Shown here piece after piece: positions 5,751 through 11,746 of a stretch of DNA of 12,198 nucleotides. Made by a program: the position numbers and the translations under genes. This stretch comes from JAQBQQ01 sp964633955 (lineage in GTDB: Bacteria > Patescibacteriota > Gracilibacteria > Peribacterales > Peribacteraceae): the NCBI GenBank assembly GCA_964633955.1, contig CAZWIA010000032.1, forward strand, positions 1 through 12,198, given 5' to 3'. The notes beneath the pieces were generated by a model. It saw nothing but the letters and a program-made list of their open reading frames with translations, was not told the DNA's origin and ran no database searches. Position 1 is the first letter of the stretch, and every line of letters starts with the position of its first letter.

Positions 5751-6728
5751 GTGACACAAGCGCAGATCCACCTCTTCACCGGAGAGAACGCGTACGCCCT
5801 CCGGACCGAGCGCCAGCGTTGGGAGCAGCAGTTCACTGCCAAGCATGGCCAGGAGAACCTGGTGAGGATGGACGGTCATGCCATCAAGGTGGCCGAACTT
5901 CTGGACGAGGTGGCGGCGGCCCCGTTCATCGCGGAGAAGCGGCTCCTGGTCGTGACGGGGCTGCCGGGCTTCAGCAAGGAGCAGGTGCAGGCGCTGCCGG
6001 ACACTGTGCATCCGGACGTAATCCTCCTGATCACGGATCCCAAGCCGGACAAGCGGAAATCGGAAGTCAAAGCCATCTTGGACGTGGCGCGCGTGAGGGA
6101 GTTTCCGGTCCTGGCGGAAGCGGCGGCGATGAGCTGGCTGCAGCAGCACGCAACGGCGACCGGCGTCAGGCTTGAGCGCGGCGTCGCGCAGTTGCTCTAT
6201 GAGCGCCTTGGGGCGGATCAGGATGCGATCGCTCATGAGCTTGCCAAGCTGAGCTTACTGGCGGATGGCCGGCCGATCGGGTTCACGCACGTGGAGGCGC
6301 TCACCTTGCCCTCCGCGGAGCAGGAGGTGTGGACGCTCACGAGTCTCACGGCGGCCGGCAAGGCGCGGGAGGCATTGGCGTTTTCGCGCGGCATGACGGA
6401 CCGGGGCGAAGATCCCTACGGCCTGTGGTCCATCCTCCTCTGGTCCCTCAAGAATCTGGGGAACGTGTGGGCCGCCGTGCAGGATGGCATCCGTGGTCCC
6501 GGCGCGATCGCCAAGGAAGCGGGCGTGCCGTTTCCCTCGGCCAAGTCGCTTCTGGCCGTCGCCGATCGCGTGCAGCAGCCGGCGCTCGCCTCGCTCATCG
6601 GCTGGGCGGCGGAGGCGGATGTGGATCTGAAGACGGGCGCGCTCAGGTCCACCCAGGAGGCGCCGGAGGAGATCCTGAGCCTGGTGGATATGCTGGCGCT
6701 AAGGATGGCGGAGGTCGGCGCTACATGA
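5751..6728 (+). CDS. holA: DNA polymerase III delta subunit (clamp loader)
   Basis: The protein (325 aa, GTG start) has the delta-subunit pattern. The N-terminus IHLFTGENAYALRTERQRW corresponds to the opening strand and helix of the AAA+-like domain without a Walker A motif. It is followed by AAPFIAEKRLLVVTGL, then DVILLITDPKPDKR, matching the 'S.PFF...RLVV...' and 'L....K.D.R' features of the family. A lid region (about 140-205; RLGADQDAIAHELAKLSLL) and a C-terminal helical collar (about 210-325; WSILLWSLKNL) complete it. Length is close to the usual 320-345 aa. The product would open the beta sliding clamp as part of the clamp loader at the replication fork. It is a lone gene ending 21 nt from a convergent gene. 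Confidence 0.9.
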   Translation: MTQAQIHLFTGENAYALRTERQRWEQQFTAKHGQENLVRMDGHAIKVAELLDEVAAAPFIAEKRLLVVTGLPGFSKEQVQALPDTVHPDVILLITDPKPDKRKSEVKAILDVARVREFPVLAEAAAMSWLQQHATATGVRLERGVAQLLYERLGADQDAIAHELAKLSLLADGRPIGFTHVEALTLPSAEQEVWTLTSLTAAGKAREALAFSRGMTDRGEDPYGLWSILLWSLKNLGNVWAAVQDGIRGPGAIAKEAGVPFPSAKSLLAVADRVQQPALASLIGWAAEADVDLKTGALRSTQEAPEEILSLVDMLALRMAEVGAT

Positions 6729-6749
6729 CGAAGTCGGATGACCGGGGAT

Positions 6750-7136
6750 TCAGCTCGCCTGATCAATCTCATCCAGCAGTTTCCGGGCGTGGATCTTCTC
6801 TTCCGTTTCCGCGGCCTGCTCCTTTGCCGATCGCTCCTGGCGCCGGGCGCGGCGCTGCTCTTCCATGGCTTTCACCGCGTCCGGCTGGCCCAGATTCTCC
6901 ATCTCCCTGGCGTACTTCTCATCGATCGCCTTCAGCTGCGCGCGCTCGTTCTCCAGGATGGTGCGGAGGTTGCCCACCTGATCCGGCGTCATGAGCGGGA
7001 GGATGGTGATCCAGTACTGCCGCTCCTCGTCGTTCATGCTCTCGGATTCCAGGATCAGCGGAATCAGGTCCGGGTACTGCGCGCGCAGCTCGTCCGGGAC
7101 CTGGATGCTGGACGGGGGGGGAGTCGGGTCGGCCAT
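6750..7136 (-). CDS. Conserved-looking charged helical protein (128 aa), function unknown
   Basis: After a short Pro-rich start (MADPTPPPSSIQ) the protein is almost wholly helical and highly charged: about 15-55 is an amphipathic segment (YPDLIPLILES, YWITILPLMTPDQVGNLRTI) and about 56-128 is a Glu/Arg/Lys/Gln-rich coiled-coil-like region. There is no signal peptide, TM helix or Cys. The LIPLM-TPDQ-style segment resembles small unknown proteins I associate with CPR genomes, but I cannot name a family. ATG 7136 has a TTGTAA/TACGAT promoter ending 7 nt upstream, so the mRNA should be leaderless. It lies just downstream of greA on the same strand with its own promoter. Confidence 0.75.
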   Translation of the reverse strand: MADPTPPPSSIQVPDELRAQYPDLIPLILESESMNDEERQYWITILPLMTPDQVGNLRTILENERAQLKAIDEKYAREMENLGQPDAVKAMEEQRRARRQERSAKEQAAETEEKIHARKLLDEIDQAS

Positions 7137-7143
7137 GAATGCG

Positions 7144-7172
7144 ATCGTACTGAAAGGTGAAAAGGGTTACAA
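7144..7172 (-). promoter_or_regulatory. Promoter for the 128-aa protein gene
   Basis: The minus strand shows TTGTAA (7172-7167), a 17-nt spacer, and TACGAT (7149-7144), ending 7 nt before ATG 7136. An imperfect inverted repeat (GGTGAAAAGGG at 7156-7166 versus CCCTGTTCACC near 7205-7215) flanks the -35 box. Confidence 0.6.
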
Positions 7173-7238
7173 CGGCCACAAGGGTGACAAGAAATCCTTT
7201 TTGCCCTGTTCACCGTTTTTGCCGTCTTGATCCTTTCC

Positions 7239-7787
7239 TCAGGCTACCTTCAGGATCTCATACCGGATCTTCCCGGAAGGCGCGGCCACCTCCACGGTAT
7301 CTCCCTTCTGGCGGCCCAGGAGCGCCTTGCCCAGCGGGGACTCGTTGCTGATCTTGTTCTCCAGCGGGTTGGCCTCCGTGGAACCCACGATGGTGTACTG
7401 CTCCGGCTCCTTGCCCTCCTTGGCATTCTGGACGTTCACCGTGGAGCCGATGTCCACGATCTTCCCTTTGGCGTGGGACTTCTTCTCCGTGATGATCTTG
7501 GCGTTCTTGATCTTCAGCTCCAGCTCGATGATCCGGCCCTCTACAAAGGCCTGCTCGTTCTTGGCCTCCTCGTACTCGGAGTTCTCGGACAGGTCGCCGT
7601 AGGATATGGCTTCCTTCAGGCGCTGCGCCACCTCCTGGCGGCGCGCGGTCTTGAGGTGATCCAGCTCTTCTTTAAGTTTCTTGAGCCCCTCCTTGGTGAC
7701 CAGGGTCTGCTCATCGTCGCCGCCCACGGATCCGCCTCCGCTCGCGGAAGCCAGGTCTTCATCGTCGTACAGGAGCTCGTCGGTCAT
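7239..7787 (-). CDS. greA: Transcription elongation factor GreA
   Basis: The protein (182 aa) holds the full GreA fold: an N-terminal antiparallel coiled coil (about 28-100) with the tip motif GDLSENSEY at 64-72, in which Asp65 and Glu68 are the acidic residues that reach the RNA polymerase secondary channel and stimulate cleavage of backtracked RNA, and a C-terminal FKBP-like domain (about 103-182; ESPLGKALLGRQKGDTVEV). Typical GreA is about 158 aa. Here there are about 25 extra N-terminal residues, acidic and Gly/Ser-rich (YDDEDLASASGGGSVGGDDE), ahead of LVTKEGLKKL. ATG 7787 follows the promoter by about 25 nt of C/T-rich sequence (CCCTCCTTTTTCCC) with no SD site. No strong terminator is visible downstream. 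Confidence 0.95.
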   Translation of the reverse strand: MTDELLYDDEDLASASGGGSVGGDDEQTLVTKEGLKKLKEELDHLKTARRQEVAQRLKEAISYGDLSENSEYEEAKNEQAFVEGRIIELELKIKNAKIITEKKSHAKGKIVDIGSTVNVQNAKEGKEPEQYTIVGSTEANPLENKISNESPLGKALLGRQKGDTVEVAAPSGKIRYEILKVA

Positions 7788-7812
7788 GGGAAAAAGGAGG
7801 GAAATCCCGCGT

Positions 7813-7840
7813 ATTGTAGAGGAAAGGCCGGGATTGGCAA
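7813..7840 (-). promoter_or_regulatory. greA promoter
   Basis: The minus strand shows TTGCCA (7840-7835), a 16-nt spacer, and TACAAT (7818-7813), a close match to a housekeeping sigma promoter. The predicted leader is about 18 nt and pyrimidine-rich. Confidence 0.7.
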
Positions 7841-7959
7841 GGTGCACCAGGCGGCCTTTTCCGGCTTTCCATCAAGCCATCCTCGTATTCTGACGCTGTG
7901 CATCACATTGTCCCAGTGATGGCGAGCACCAAGGAATACGCGTTTTCATCCCCTCATTG

Positions 7960-7980
7960 ATACTGTCCGTGCTACAGTAT
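7960..7980 (+). promoter_or_regulatory. Extended -10 promoter with overlapping perfect inverted repeat
   Basis: TGCTACAGT (7970-7978) is an extended -10 ending 7 nt before ATG 7986, predicting a leaderless mRNA. It is overlapped by the perfect inverted repeat ATACTGT-N7-ACAGTAT (7960-7966 and 7974-7980), which has the shape of a repressor operator. A second repeat, CATCAC-N9-GTGATG (7901-7921), lies upstream. Confidence 0.45.
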
Positions 7981-7985
7981 GGGCC

Positions 7986-8837
7986 ATGAGCCGCACCTTG
8001 CTCTTCACGCTCCTGGCCTTCCTGGGTTTCCCGCTCCTCACATCCGCAGCTACGGTTGCGCCCGCAGAGCCGTTTGCAGAGCTCCAGAAGCAGATTCCCA
8101 AGCTCCCGCAGGAACTTCTGCGGGATGCTGCGGACGAGCAGTGGGCGGCGGCGGATGCCGCCGAGCAGCAGGCGCCCGAGCTCTTTGCGGTGAGCGGCGC
8201 GCTCATCCCTCCGCCGGAGGAGGGGAGAGCCGTGACGGTGCGGGAGGGGAATGACGTGATCACGCTGGCGGATGTGCCGCGGCAGGCGTGGTTTGCGCCG
8301 TACGTGCGTGATGTAGCCGAGCGGGGCATTGTGTCCGGCTACCGTGATGCCGCTGGCAAGCCCCTTGGTCAGTACGGTCCGGGTAATCCCGTGACGGTAG
8401 CGGAGCTGGCGGCCATGGCCGCGCGCACCGCGCGGATTGATGACGCGGCCTGCGCCGCCGTACCCCGCAACGCGAGCGCGCGGGGCACGTGGGCGGCCAG
8501 GGTGGTGGGCTGCGCGGAGGAGAGGAACTGGTCCGTGTACGCGGATGGCCGGGTGGCCGTGACGCGCCCCGCCACGCGGGCGGAGGTGGTGGTGACGGTG
8601 CTGGAAGCGTTCAAGGTAGGCATCGCTGAACGCGCGGCGAGCGCAGGTTTCACGGATGTGACGGGAGAGACGCCGAACGCCGCGGCCATCGGCCGGGCGG
8701 TGGCGGACAAGATCGTGTCCGGCTACGCCGACCAGCAGGGCAAGCCCACGGGCAGGTTTGGACCGGGCAATCCCATTAACCGCGCGGAGGTAGCCAAGAT
8801 CATCAGCCTGGCGCTGCAGGTGTACGGGGTGCGGTAG
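7986..8837 (+). CDS. Exported S-layer homology (SLH) domain protein
   Basis: The protein (283 aa) has a signal peptide (MSRTLLFTLLAFLGFPLLTSA, cleavage near 21), a Gln/Glu/Ala-rich helical spacer (about 28-90), then three SLH-type units. The first is about 94-150 (DVPRQAWFAPYVRDVAERGIVSGY ends in the ERGIVSGY signature, then YGPGNPVTVAEL). The second is about 155-212 and degenerate, keeping the TRPATRAE motif. The third is about 222-281 (FTDVTGE, VADKIVSGYAD, FGPGNPINRAEVAK). SLH triplets bind cell-wall polysaccharide or pyruvylated polymers in other bacteria and tether proteins to the surface. Here the ligand is unknown. Cys156 and Cys176 in the middle unit may pair. There is no enzymatic domain, so a structural surface role is likely. 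A promoter ends 7 nt before the ATG. Confidence 0.9.
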   Translation: MSRTLLFTLLAFLGFPLLTSAATVAPAEPFAELQKQIPKLPQELLRDAADEQWAAADAAEQQAPELFAVSGALIPPPEEGRAVTVREGNDVITLADVPRQAWFAPYVRDVAERGIVSGYRDAAGKPLGQYGPGNPVTVAELAAMAARTARIDDAACAAVPRNASARGTWAARVVGCAEERNWSVYADGRVAVTRPATRAEVVVTVLEAFKVGIAERAASAGFTDVTGETPNAAAIGRAVADKIVSGYADQQGKPTGRFGPGNPINRAEVAKIISLALQVYGVR

Positions 8838-8845
8838 AAGTTTTT

Positions 8846-8936
8846 GGTTACTGGTTTTTGGTTGTTAGTTATGGAAGCCGCTCTGAAAACTGGTGGAGCT
8901 ACCGAACCAAAAACCAGAAACTCGCAACCTGTAACC
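8846..8936. repeat. Long inverted repeat between convergent genes, probable bidirectional terminator
   Basis: CTGGTTTTTGGTT (8851-8863) is exactly complementary to AACCAAAAACCAG (8905-8917), and an outer GGTTAC (8846-8851) matches GTAACC (8931-8936), sharing one base with the inner arm. The base composition (GGTTACTGG / GTTGTTAGTT type) differs sharply from the GC-rich genes around it. It fills the gap between the SLH gene and the convergent transporter gene, so transcription from both sides would run into it. It could also be a copy of a dispersed intergenic repeat, which this window alone cannot show. Confidence 0.6.
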
Positions 8937-8941
8937 GAGCG

Positions 8942-9958
8942 TTAGCTGACCGCTGCCCGCTGCTGCATCACGTGGTGCTGCAGGTGCTCCTCCGTGGCGT
9001 GCCCGCCGCGCAGCTCCAGCCACAGCGTGCCAAGCAGGATGCACGCGCCACCCAGCACGTGGTACCAAAGGAGCGCCTCACCCAGGTACCAGTGGGCAAA
9101 CGCGGCGCTGGTCAGGACCTCCAGGGAGAGGAACATGGTGATGCGGCTCACCGGCAGCCGTTCCATCGCCTCGTAGAACGTGAAGAGCGGGATGAACTGG
9201 CCCACCAGGCACATGGCAATGAGGACGCTCACGGAGCCGAGCGGGAACGCCTGGATCTCCCGGCCCAGGGTGAGATCAATGAACGGGGAGAGGAGGAAGA
9301 ACGTCCCTACTCCCGCGATGGAGCGCGCAAAGATGACGGACTGGATGGGCACGTGCTGCAGGTGCAGGCGGAAGATGATGCTGGCGGCGGCGTACACCAG
9401 GCAGGAGAGCATGATGAGGATGTCGCCGGTCCGGAGGGAGAGCTGCAGCTGCGTGAAGCCCTGCAGGGCGACCAGCAGCACGCCCAACACCACAAATGCA
9501 ACACTCACCGCGTGATGCCGCGTGGGGCGTTCACCCAGGAAGAGGAAGCCCAGCGCCATCATGAACAGGAGCTGCAGGCGACCGAACAGCGCCGCGTTCA
9601 CGGCGGTGGTCCGCAGTAGGCCGGTGAAGGCCAGTATGGGGCCGAGCGCTCCGCCGAGCAGCGCTACCGCCAAGAGCGACGGGCCCTCCGCGCGGGACGT
9701 GCGGATGAGCCGCCGCATGGAGGGCAGCAGGCCGAACGTGAACAGCGTGAAGAGCGCGATGAGCGCCTGGTTCACAAAGACCAGGCTGAGCGGGGACAGG
9801 TACGGGGACAGCTGCTTGGCGAACGCGGTGAAGGTGGATCCCGTGAGCAGGGAGATCGTGAGGGCGCTCCAGCCCAACCGGTCGGCTTGGGGGCCTGTCC
9901 AGGCGGACCTAAGAAGGAGCGTGCGCGGCAGGCCGATCGGACGGACGGATGACAACAT
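8942..9958 (-). CDS. EamA/DMT-family transporter
   Basis: The protein (338 aa from ATG 9958) has about ten hydrophobic helices arranged as two five-helix EamA repeats: about 30-160 (WSALTISLLTGSTFTAFAK, LLGGALGPILAFTGLL, ALFGRLQLLFMMALGFLFLGE) and about 175-310 (GDILIMLSCLVYAAASII, IAMCLVGQFIPLFTFYEAME, MFLSLEVLTSAAFAHWYLGE, HVLGGACILLGTLWLEL). The repeated pattern ending ...FLFLGERPT in the first half and ...HWYLGEALL in the second is typical of drug/metabolite transporters. Substrate cannot be told from sequence. Members export amino acids, cofactors or drugs, or take up small metabolites. ATG 9958 is 13 nt below a TATAAT box. A longer start at 10024 would lie upstream of the promoter. Confidence 0.9.
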   Translation of the reverse strand: MLSSVRPIGLPRTLLLRSAWTGPQADRLGWSALTISLLTGSTFTAFAKQLSPYLSPLSLVFVNQALIALFTLFTFGLLPSMRRLIRTSRAEGPSLLAVALLGGALGPILAFTGLLRTTAVNAALFGRLQLLFMMALGFLFLGERPTRHHAVSVAFVVLGVLLVALQGFTQLQLSLRTGDILIMLSCLVYAAASIIFRLHLQHVPIQSVIFARSIAGVGTFFLLSPFIDLTLGREIQAFPLGSVSVLIAMCLVGQFIPLFTFYEAMERLPVSRITMFLSLEVLTSAAFAHWYLGEALLWYHVLGGACILLGTLWLELRGGHATEEHLQHHVMQQRAAVS

Positions 9959-9971
9959 GTGTATTTGTTTT

Positions 9972-10000
9972 ATTATATCATATTTGGAGGATGAGCGGAA
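9972..10000 (-). promoter_or_regulatory. Promoter of the EamA transporter gene
   Basis: The minus strand shows TTCCGC (10000-9995), a 17-nt spacer, and a perfect TATAAT (9977-9972), 13 nt before ATG 9958, in an AT-rich island. The predicted leader is only about 6 nt, with no SD site. Confidence 0.6.
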
Positions 10001-10011
10001 GGGATCGGCAA

Positions 10012-10040
10012 TTGTTTCCCGCAAGCCAGGAGGCTAGGGT
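10012..10040 (+). promoter_or_regulatory. mscL promoter
   Basis: TTGTTT (10012-10017), a 17-nt spacer, and TAGGGT (10035-10040) end 6 nt before ATG 10047. AGGAGG at 10028-10033 lies inside the spacer and so would not be transcribed if this promoter is used. Confidence 0.5.
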
Positions 10041-10046
10041 CGTGCC

Positions 10047-10514
10047 ATGAAGATCCTGAACGAGTTCAAGGAATTCGCCGCGCGGGGAAACGTCATAGAC
10101 ATGGCGGTAGGGGTGGTAGTGGGCGGTGCGTTCGGCAAAATTGTCTCCTCCTTCGTGGAGGACGTGCTCATGCCGCCCTTAAGCCTCCTCACGGGCCGGG
10201 TGGATCTAGGTAACCGCTTCATCACCCTCAGCGGGGAGCGCTACCGGTCGCTCGCGGAGGCCCAGGCCGCGGGAGCGGTGACTGTACGCTACGGGGAGTT
10301 CCTCAATGAGATCATCAGCTTCCTCATCATCGCGTTCTGCATCTTCCTCTTTGTACGGGAGGTGAACCGTCTGAAGCGCACCATCATTCCCAAGCGCGCC
10401 AAGGAGCCCACCATGCGGGAGTGCCCGTTCTGTCTCAGCTCCGTGAACGTCCGGGCGGTACGGTGTCCCGCCTGCACGTCGGAACTGTCTCCGCCGGCGG
10501 GCAGGGGGAAGTGA
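10047..10514 (+). CDS. mscL: Large-conductance mechanosensitive channel MscL with C-terminal zinc ribbon
   Basis: The protein (155 aa) opens MKILNEFKEFAARGNVIDMA, then VGVVVGGAFGKIVSSFVEDV, LMPPL, the hallmark N-terminal amphipathic helix, pore-lining TM1 and LMPP turn of MscL. TM2 is at about 84-104 (FLNEIISFLIIAFCIFLFV), followed by the basic cytoplasmic segment. MscL forms a homopentamer that opens under membrane tension to release solutes in hypo-osmotic shock. After the usual C-terminus there is a treble-clef or ribbon-like motif CPFC (126-129) and CPAC (140-143), likely a zinc-binding tail, a variant seen in some MscL families. The periplasmic loop carries a short RYRSLAEAQAAGAV insert-like segment. 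A promoter ends 6 nt before ATG 10047. Confidence 0.95.
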   Translation: MKILNEFKEFAARGNVIDMAVGVVVGGAFGKIVSSFVEDVLMPPLSLLTGRVDLGNRFITLSGERYRSLAEAQAAGAVTVRYGEFLNEIISFLIIAFCIFLFVREVNRLKRTIIPKRAKEPTMRECPFCLSSVNVRAVRCPACTSELSPPAGRGK

Positions 10515-10570
10515 GCGGCTGTCCGATCGTCTGACGCGCCTGCGGGTGCTGGTCGAGCATGGGAAAGCGA

Positions 10571-10699
10571 CTAGACCGCGTAGGCGGCCAGGTAGCCCCA
10601 GGCCATGGTGAGGACCAGGAGCCCGCCCGCGATCAGGAAGTACGTTGACAGGTGCTCCAGGCTGAAGGGATCGCGCGGTGAGAGGGGACTGAGTGCCAT
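10571..10699 (-). CDS. Candidate 42-aa single-TM microprotein
   Basis: ATG 10699 to TAG 10573-10571 encodes a short polar start (MALSPLSPRDPFSLEHLS) and one clear TM helix (about 19-40; TYFLIAGGLLVLTMAWGYLA). Codon use is GC-rich in third position like the neighbours (CTC, CTG, GGC, TAC, GCC). It has no Shine-Dalgarno site. The leader is C/T-rich (CCATTCCTCCATCAC), like other genes in this window. A 7-bp hairpin lies 34-52 nt upstream. It is convergent with mscL (56 nt between). No family is recognised. It could be a small regulatory membrane peptide, or chance. Confidence 0.5.
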   Translation of the reverse strand: MALSPLSPRDPFSLEHLSTYFLIAGGLLVLTMAWGYLAAYAV

Positions 10700-10732
10700 G
10701 TGATGGAGGAATGGATGGAAGAGCGGGCGATG

Positions 10733-10751
10733 CGCCGCACGTTCTGCGGCG
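10733..10751. other. Perfect 7-bp hairpin in the gap between divergent genes
   Basis: CGCCGCA-CGTTC-TGCGGCG lies in the 285-nt gene-free gap at 10700-10984. There is no T run on either side, so it is not an ordinary intrinsic terminator. If the microprotein gene is transcribed from further upstream, the hairpin would sit in its leader. Confidence 0.4.
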
Positions 10752-10863
10752 ACTGGCGCTGGTCGTCTCTCCCGGCCGAGTCACTCGTCCGCCGGTATCT
10801 CCAGCCACTGTAGTGACGGGGGGACAGGGGATATTGAAGCCGAGAGAGACGCCAGCACCGCTA

Positions 10864-10893
10864 TTGACGGGACCGCACGGCGGGTCTTACGTT
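10864..10893 (+). promoter_or_regulatory. Possible promoter upstream of the Ser-rich exported protein
   Basis: TTGACG (10864-10869), an 18-nt spacer, and TACGTT (10888-10893) would give a leader of about 85 nt. A second -10-like box, TAGGAT (10955-10960), lies 24 nt before ATG 10985 but lacks a -35 box. The immediate leader is pyrimidine-rich (CATTCCCCCTCTTCC) with no SD. Confidence 0.3.
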
Positions 10894-10984
10894 CCGTTCG
10901 CTGGCCAAGCCCATGGTTCATGACTTTGGCAAGTGTGTTTTGAGCCGGCCGGGATAGGATGGAACGGATCATTCCCCCTCTTCC

Positions 10985-11677
10985 ATGCGTCCTGTGCGTC
11001 TTGCACTTCTCTCCTCCGCGCTGAGCTTGGCCTTGGCAGTCCCGGCCCTGGCGCAAGACGTGAAGAGCAGCTCCTCCTCAGAAAGCTCCTCCTCGTCTTC
11101 CGTGAGCAGCGTCTCTTCACAGTCATCGCTCTCCTCAGTCTCGTCAGTCTCATCGGCGTCTGACATCTCTTCCTCGGCGGTGTCTTCATCTTCTTACAGG
11201 GTATCCAGCTCCTCTTCCATCCGTTCCTCGCGCTCCAGCGTGCCGCGGGTGAAGATCATCGTTGTGCCGCGCGGGCGCGGGCTGGGACTGGGCTTGGGGC
11301 ACCTGAAGAGCGGGCGGACGCAGCGCGGCTCCGGCGGAATTGAGCGGACACTGGACATCCCCTGCGCGCTCGCGGCCATCACCGCGCGGGAGGACGCGCT
11401 GATCGCAGCGCAGAAGGCGGCGGCGGATAAGCTGCTTGCGGCTTACCAGGCGCGCAAGACGGCGCTCCTGGCGGCGTACGCCCTCACGGACCAATCGCAG
11501 CGCCATCAAGCGGTGACAGCGGCATGGCGGGCCTTTAGCACCAGCGCCCGGCTTGCCCGCATGGACTGGCTCGAGGCGCGCACGGATATCTGGGTAACGT
11601 ACGGCGGCGCGGGCCGCGCCTGCGGCGGACCCGTGCCCGTGGAGCTGGGGACGGATGAGGTGGGGAACGGGTTGTGA
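10985..11677 (+). CDS. Exported Ser-rich protein with Ala-rich helical C-terminal domain
   Basis: The protein (230 aa) has a signal peptide (about 1-23, ending ALAQ), a low-complexity Ser/Val stretch (about 28-86) made of SSV/SSS runs, a basic Gly/Leu segment (about 88-118), and a C-terminal domain (about 124-215) of long Ala-rich helices with spaced Arg, Trp and Tyr (ALIAAQKAAADKLLAAYQAR, AAYALTDQSQRHQAVTAAWRAF, ARMDWLEARTDIWVTY). The domain is bracketed by Cys127 and Cys213, which could close it with a disulfide. I associate this Ser-run plus Ala/Arg/Trp helical domain with secreted proteins repeated in Peribacteria-like genomes, but it has no name that I can give. It may be a cell-surface stalk or adhesin. 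No SD; the leader is C/T-rich. A strong hairpin follows the stop by 22 nt. Confidence 0.8.
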   Translation: MRPVRLALLSSALSLALAVPALAQDVKSSSSSESSSSSSVSSVSSQSSLSSVSSVSSASDISSSAVSSSSYRVSSSSSIRSSRSSVPRVKIIVVPRGRGLGLGLGHLKSGRTQRGSGGIERTLDIPCALAAITAREDALIAAQKAAADKLLAAYQARKTALLAAYALTDQSQRHQAVTAAWRAFSTSARLARMDWLEARTDIWVTYGGAGRACGGPVPVELGTDEVGNGL

Positions 11678-11698
11678 GCTGGACCGGTATTGTCTCAA

Positions 11699-11729
11699 AA
11701 CAACGGACGTGTCCAGCACGTCCGTTGTT
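11699..11729. terminator. Strong bidirectional terminator, perfect 13-bp stem
   Basis: AACAACGGACGTG (11699-11711) pairs perfectly with CACGTCCGTTGTT (11717-11729) around loop TCCAG. The A run before it (11697-11700) becomes a T run on the minus strand, and TTGTTCTC follows on the plus strand. It lies 22 nt after the stop of the Ser-rich protein gene and 18 nt after the stop of the small minus-strand ORF, so it can end both. Confidence 0.8.
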
Positions 11730-11746
11730 CTCGTCTTCACCGCCGC

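Noticed and set aside
7960..7980. Canonical LexA box
   Set aside because: The half-sites CTGT and ACAG are 7 nt apart rather than 8, so it is recorded only as an unassigned operator-like dyad.
10781..10921. 46-aa minus-strand frame (MNHGLGQRTERK...)
   Set aside because: Mixed codon bias, no start signal, and it lies across the possible promoter region of the Ser-rich gene.
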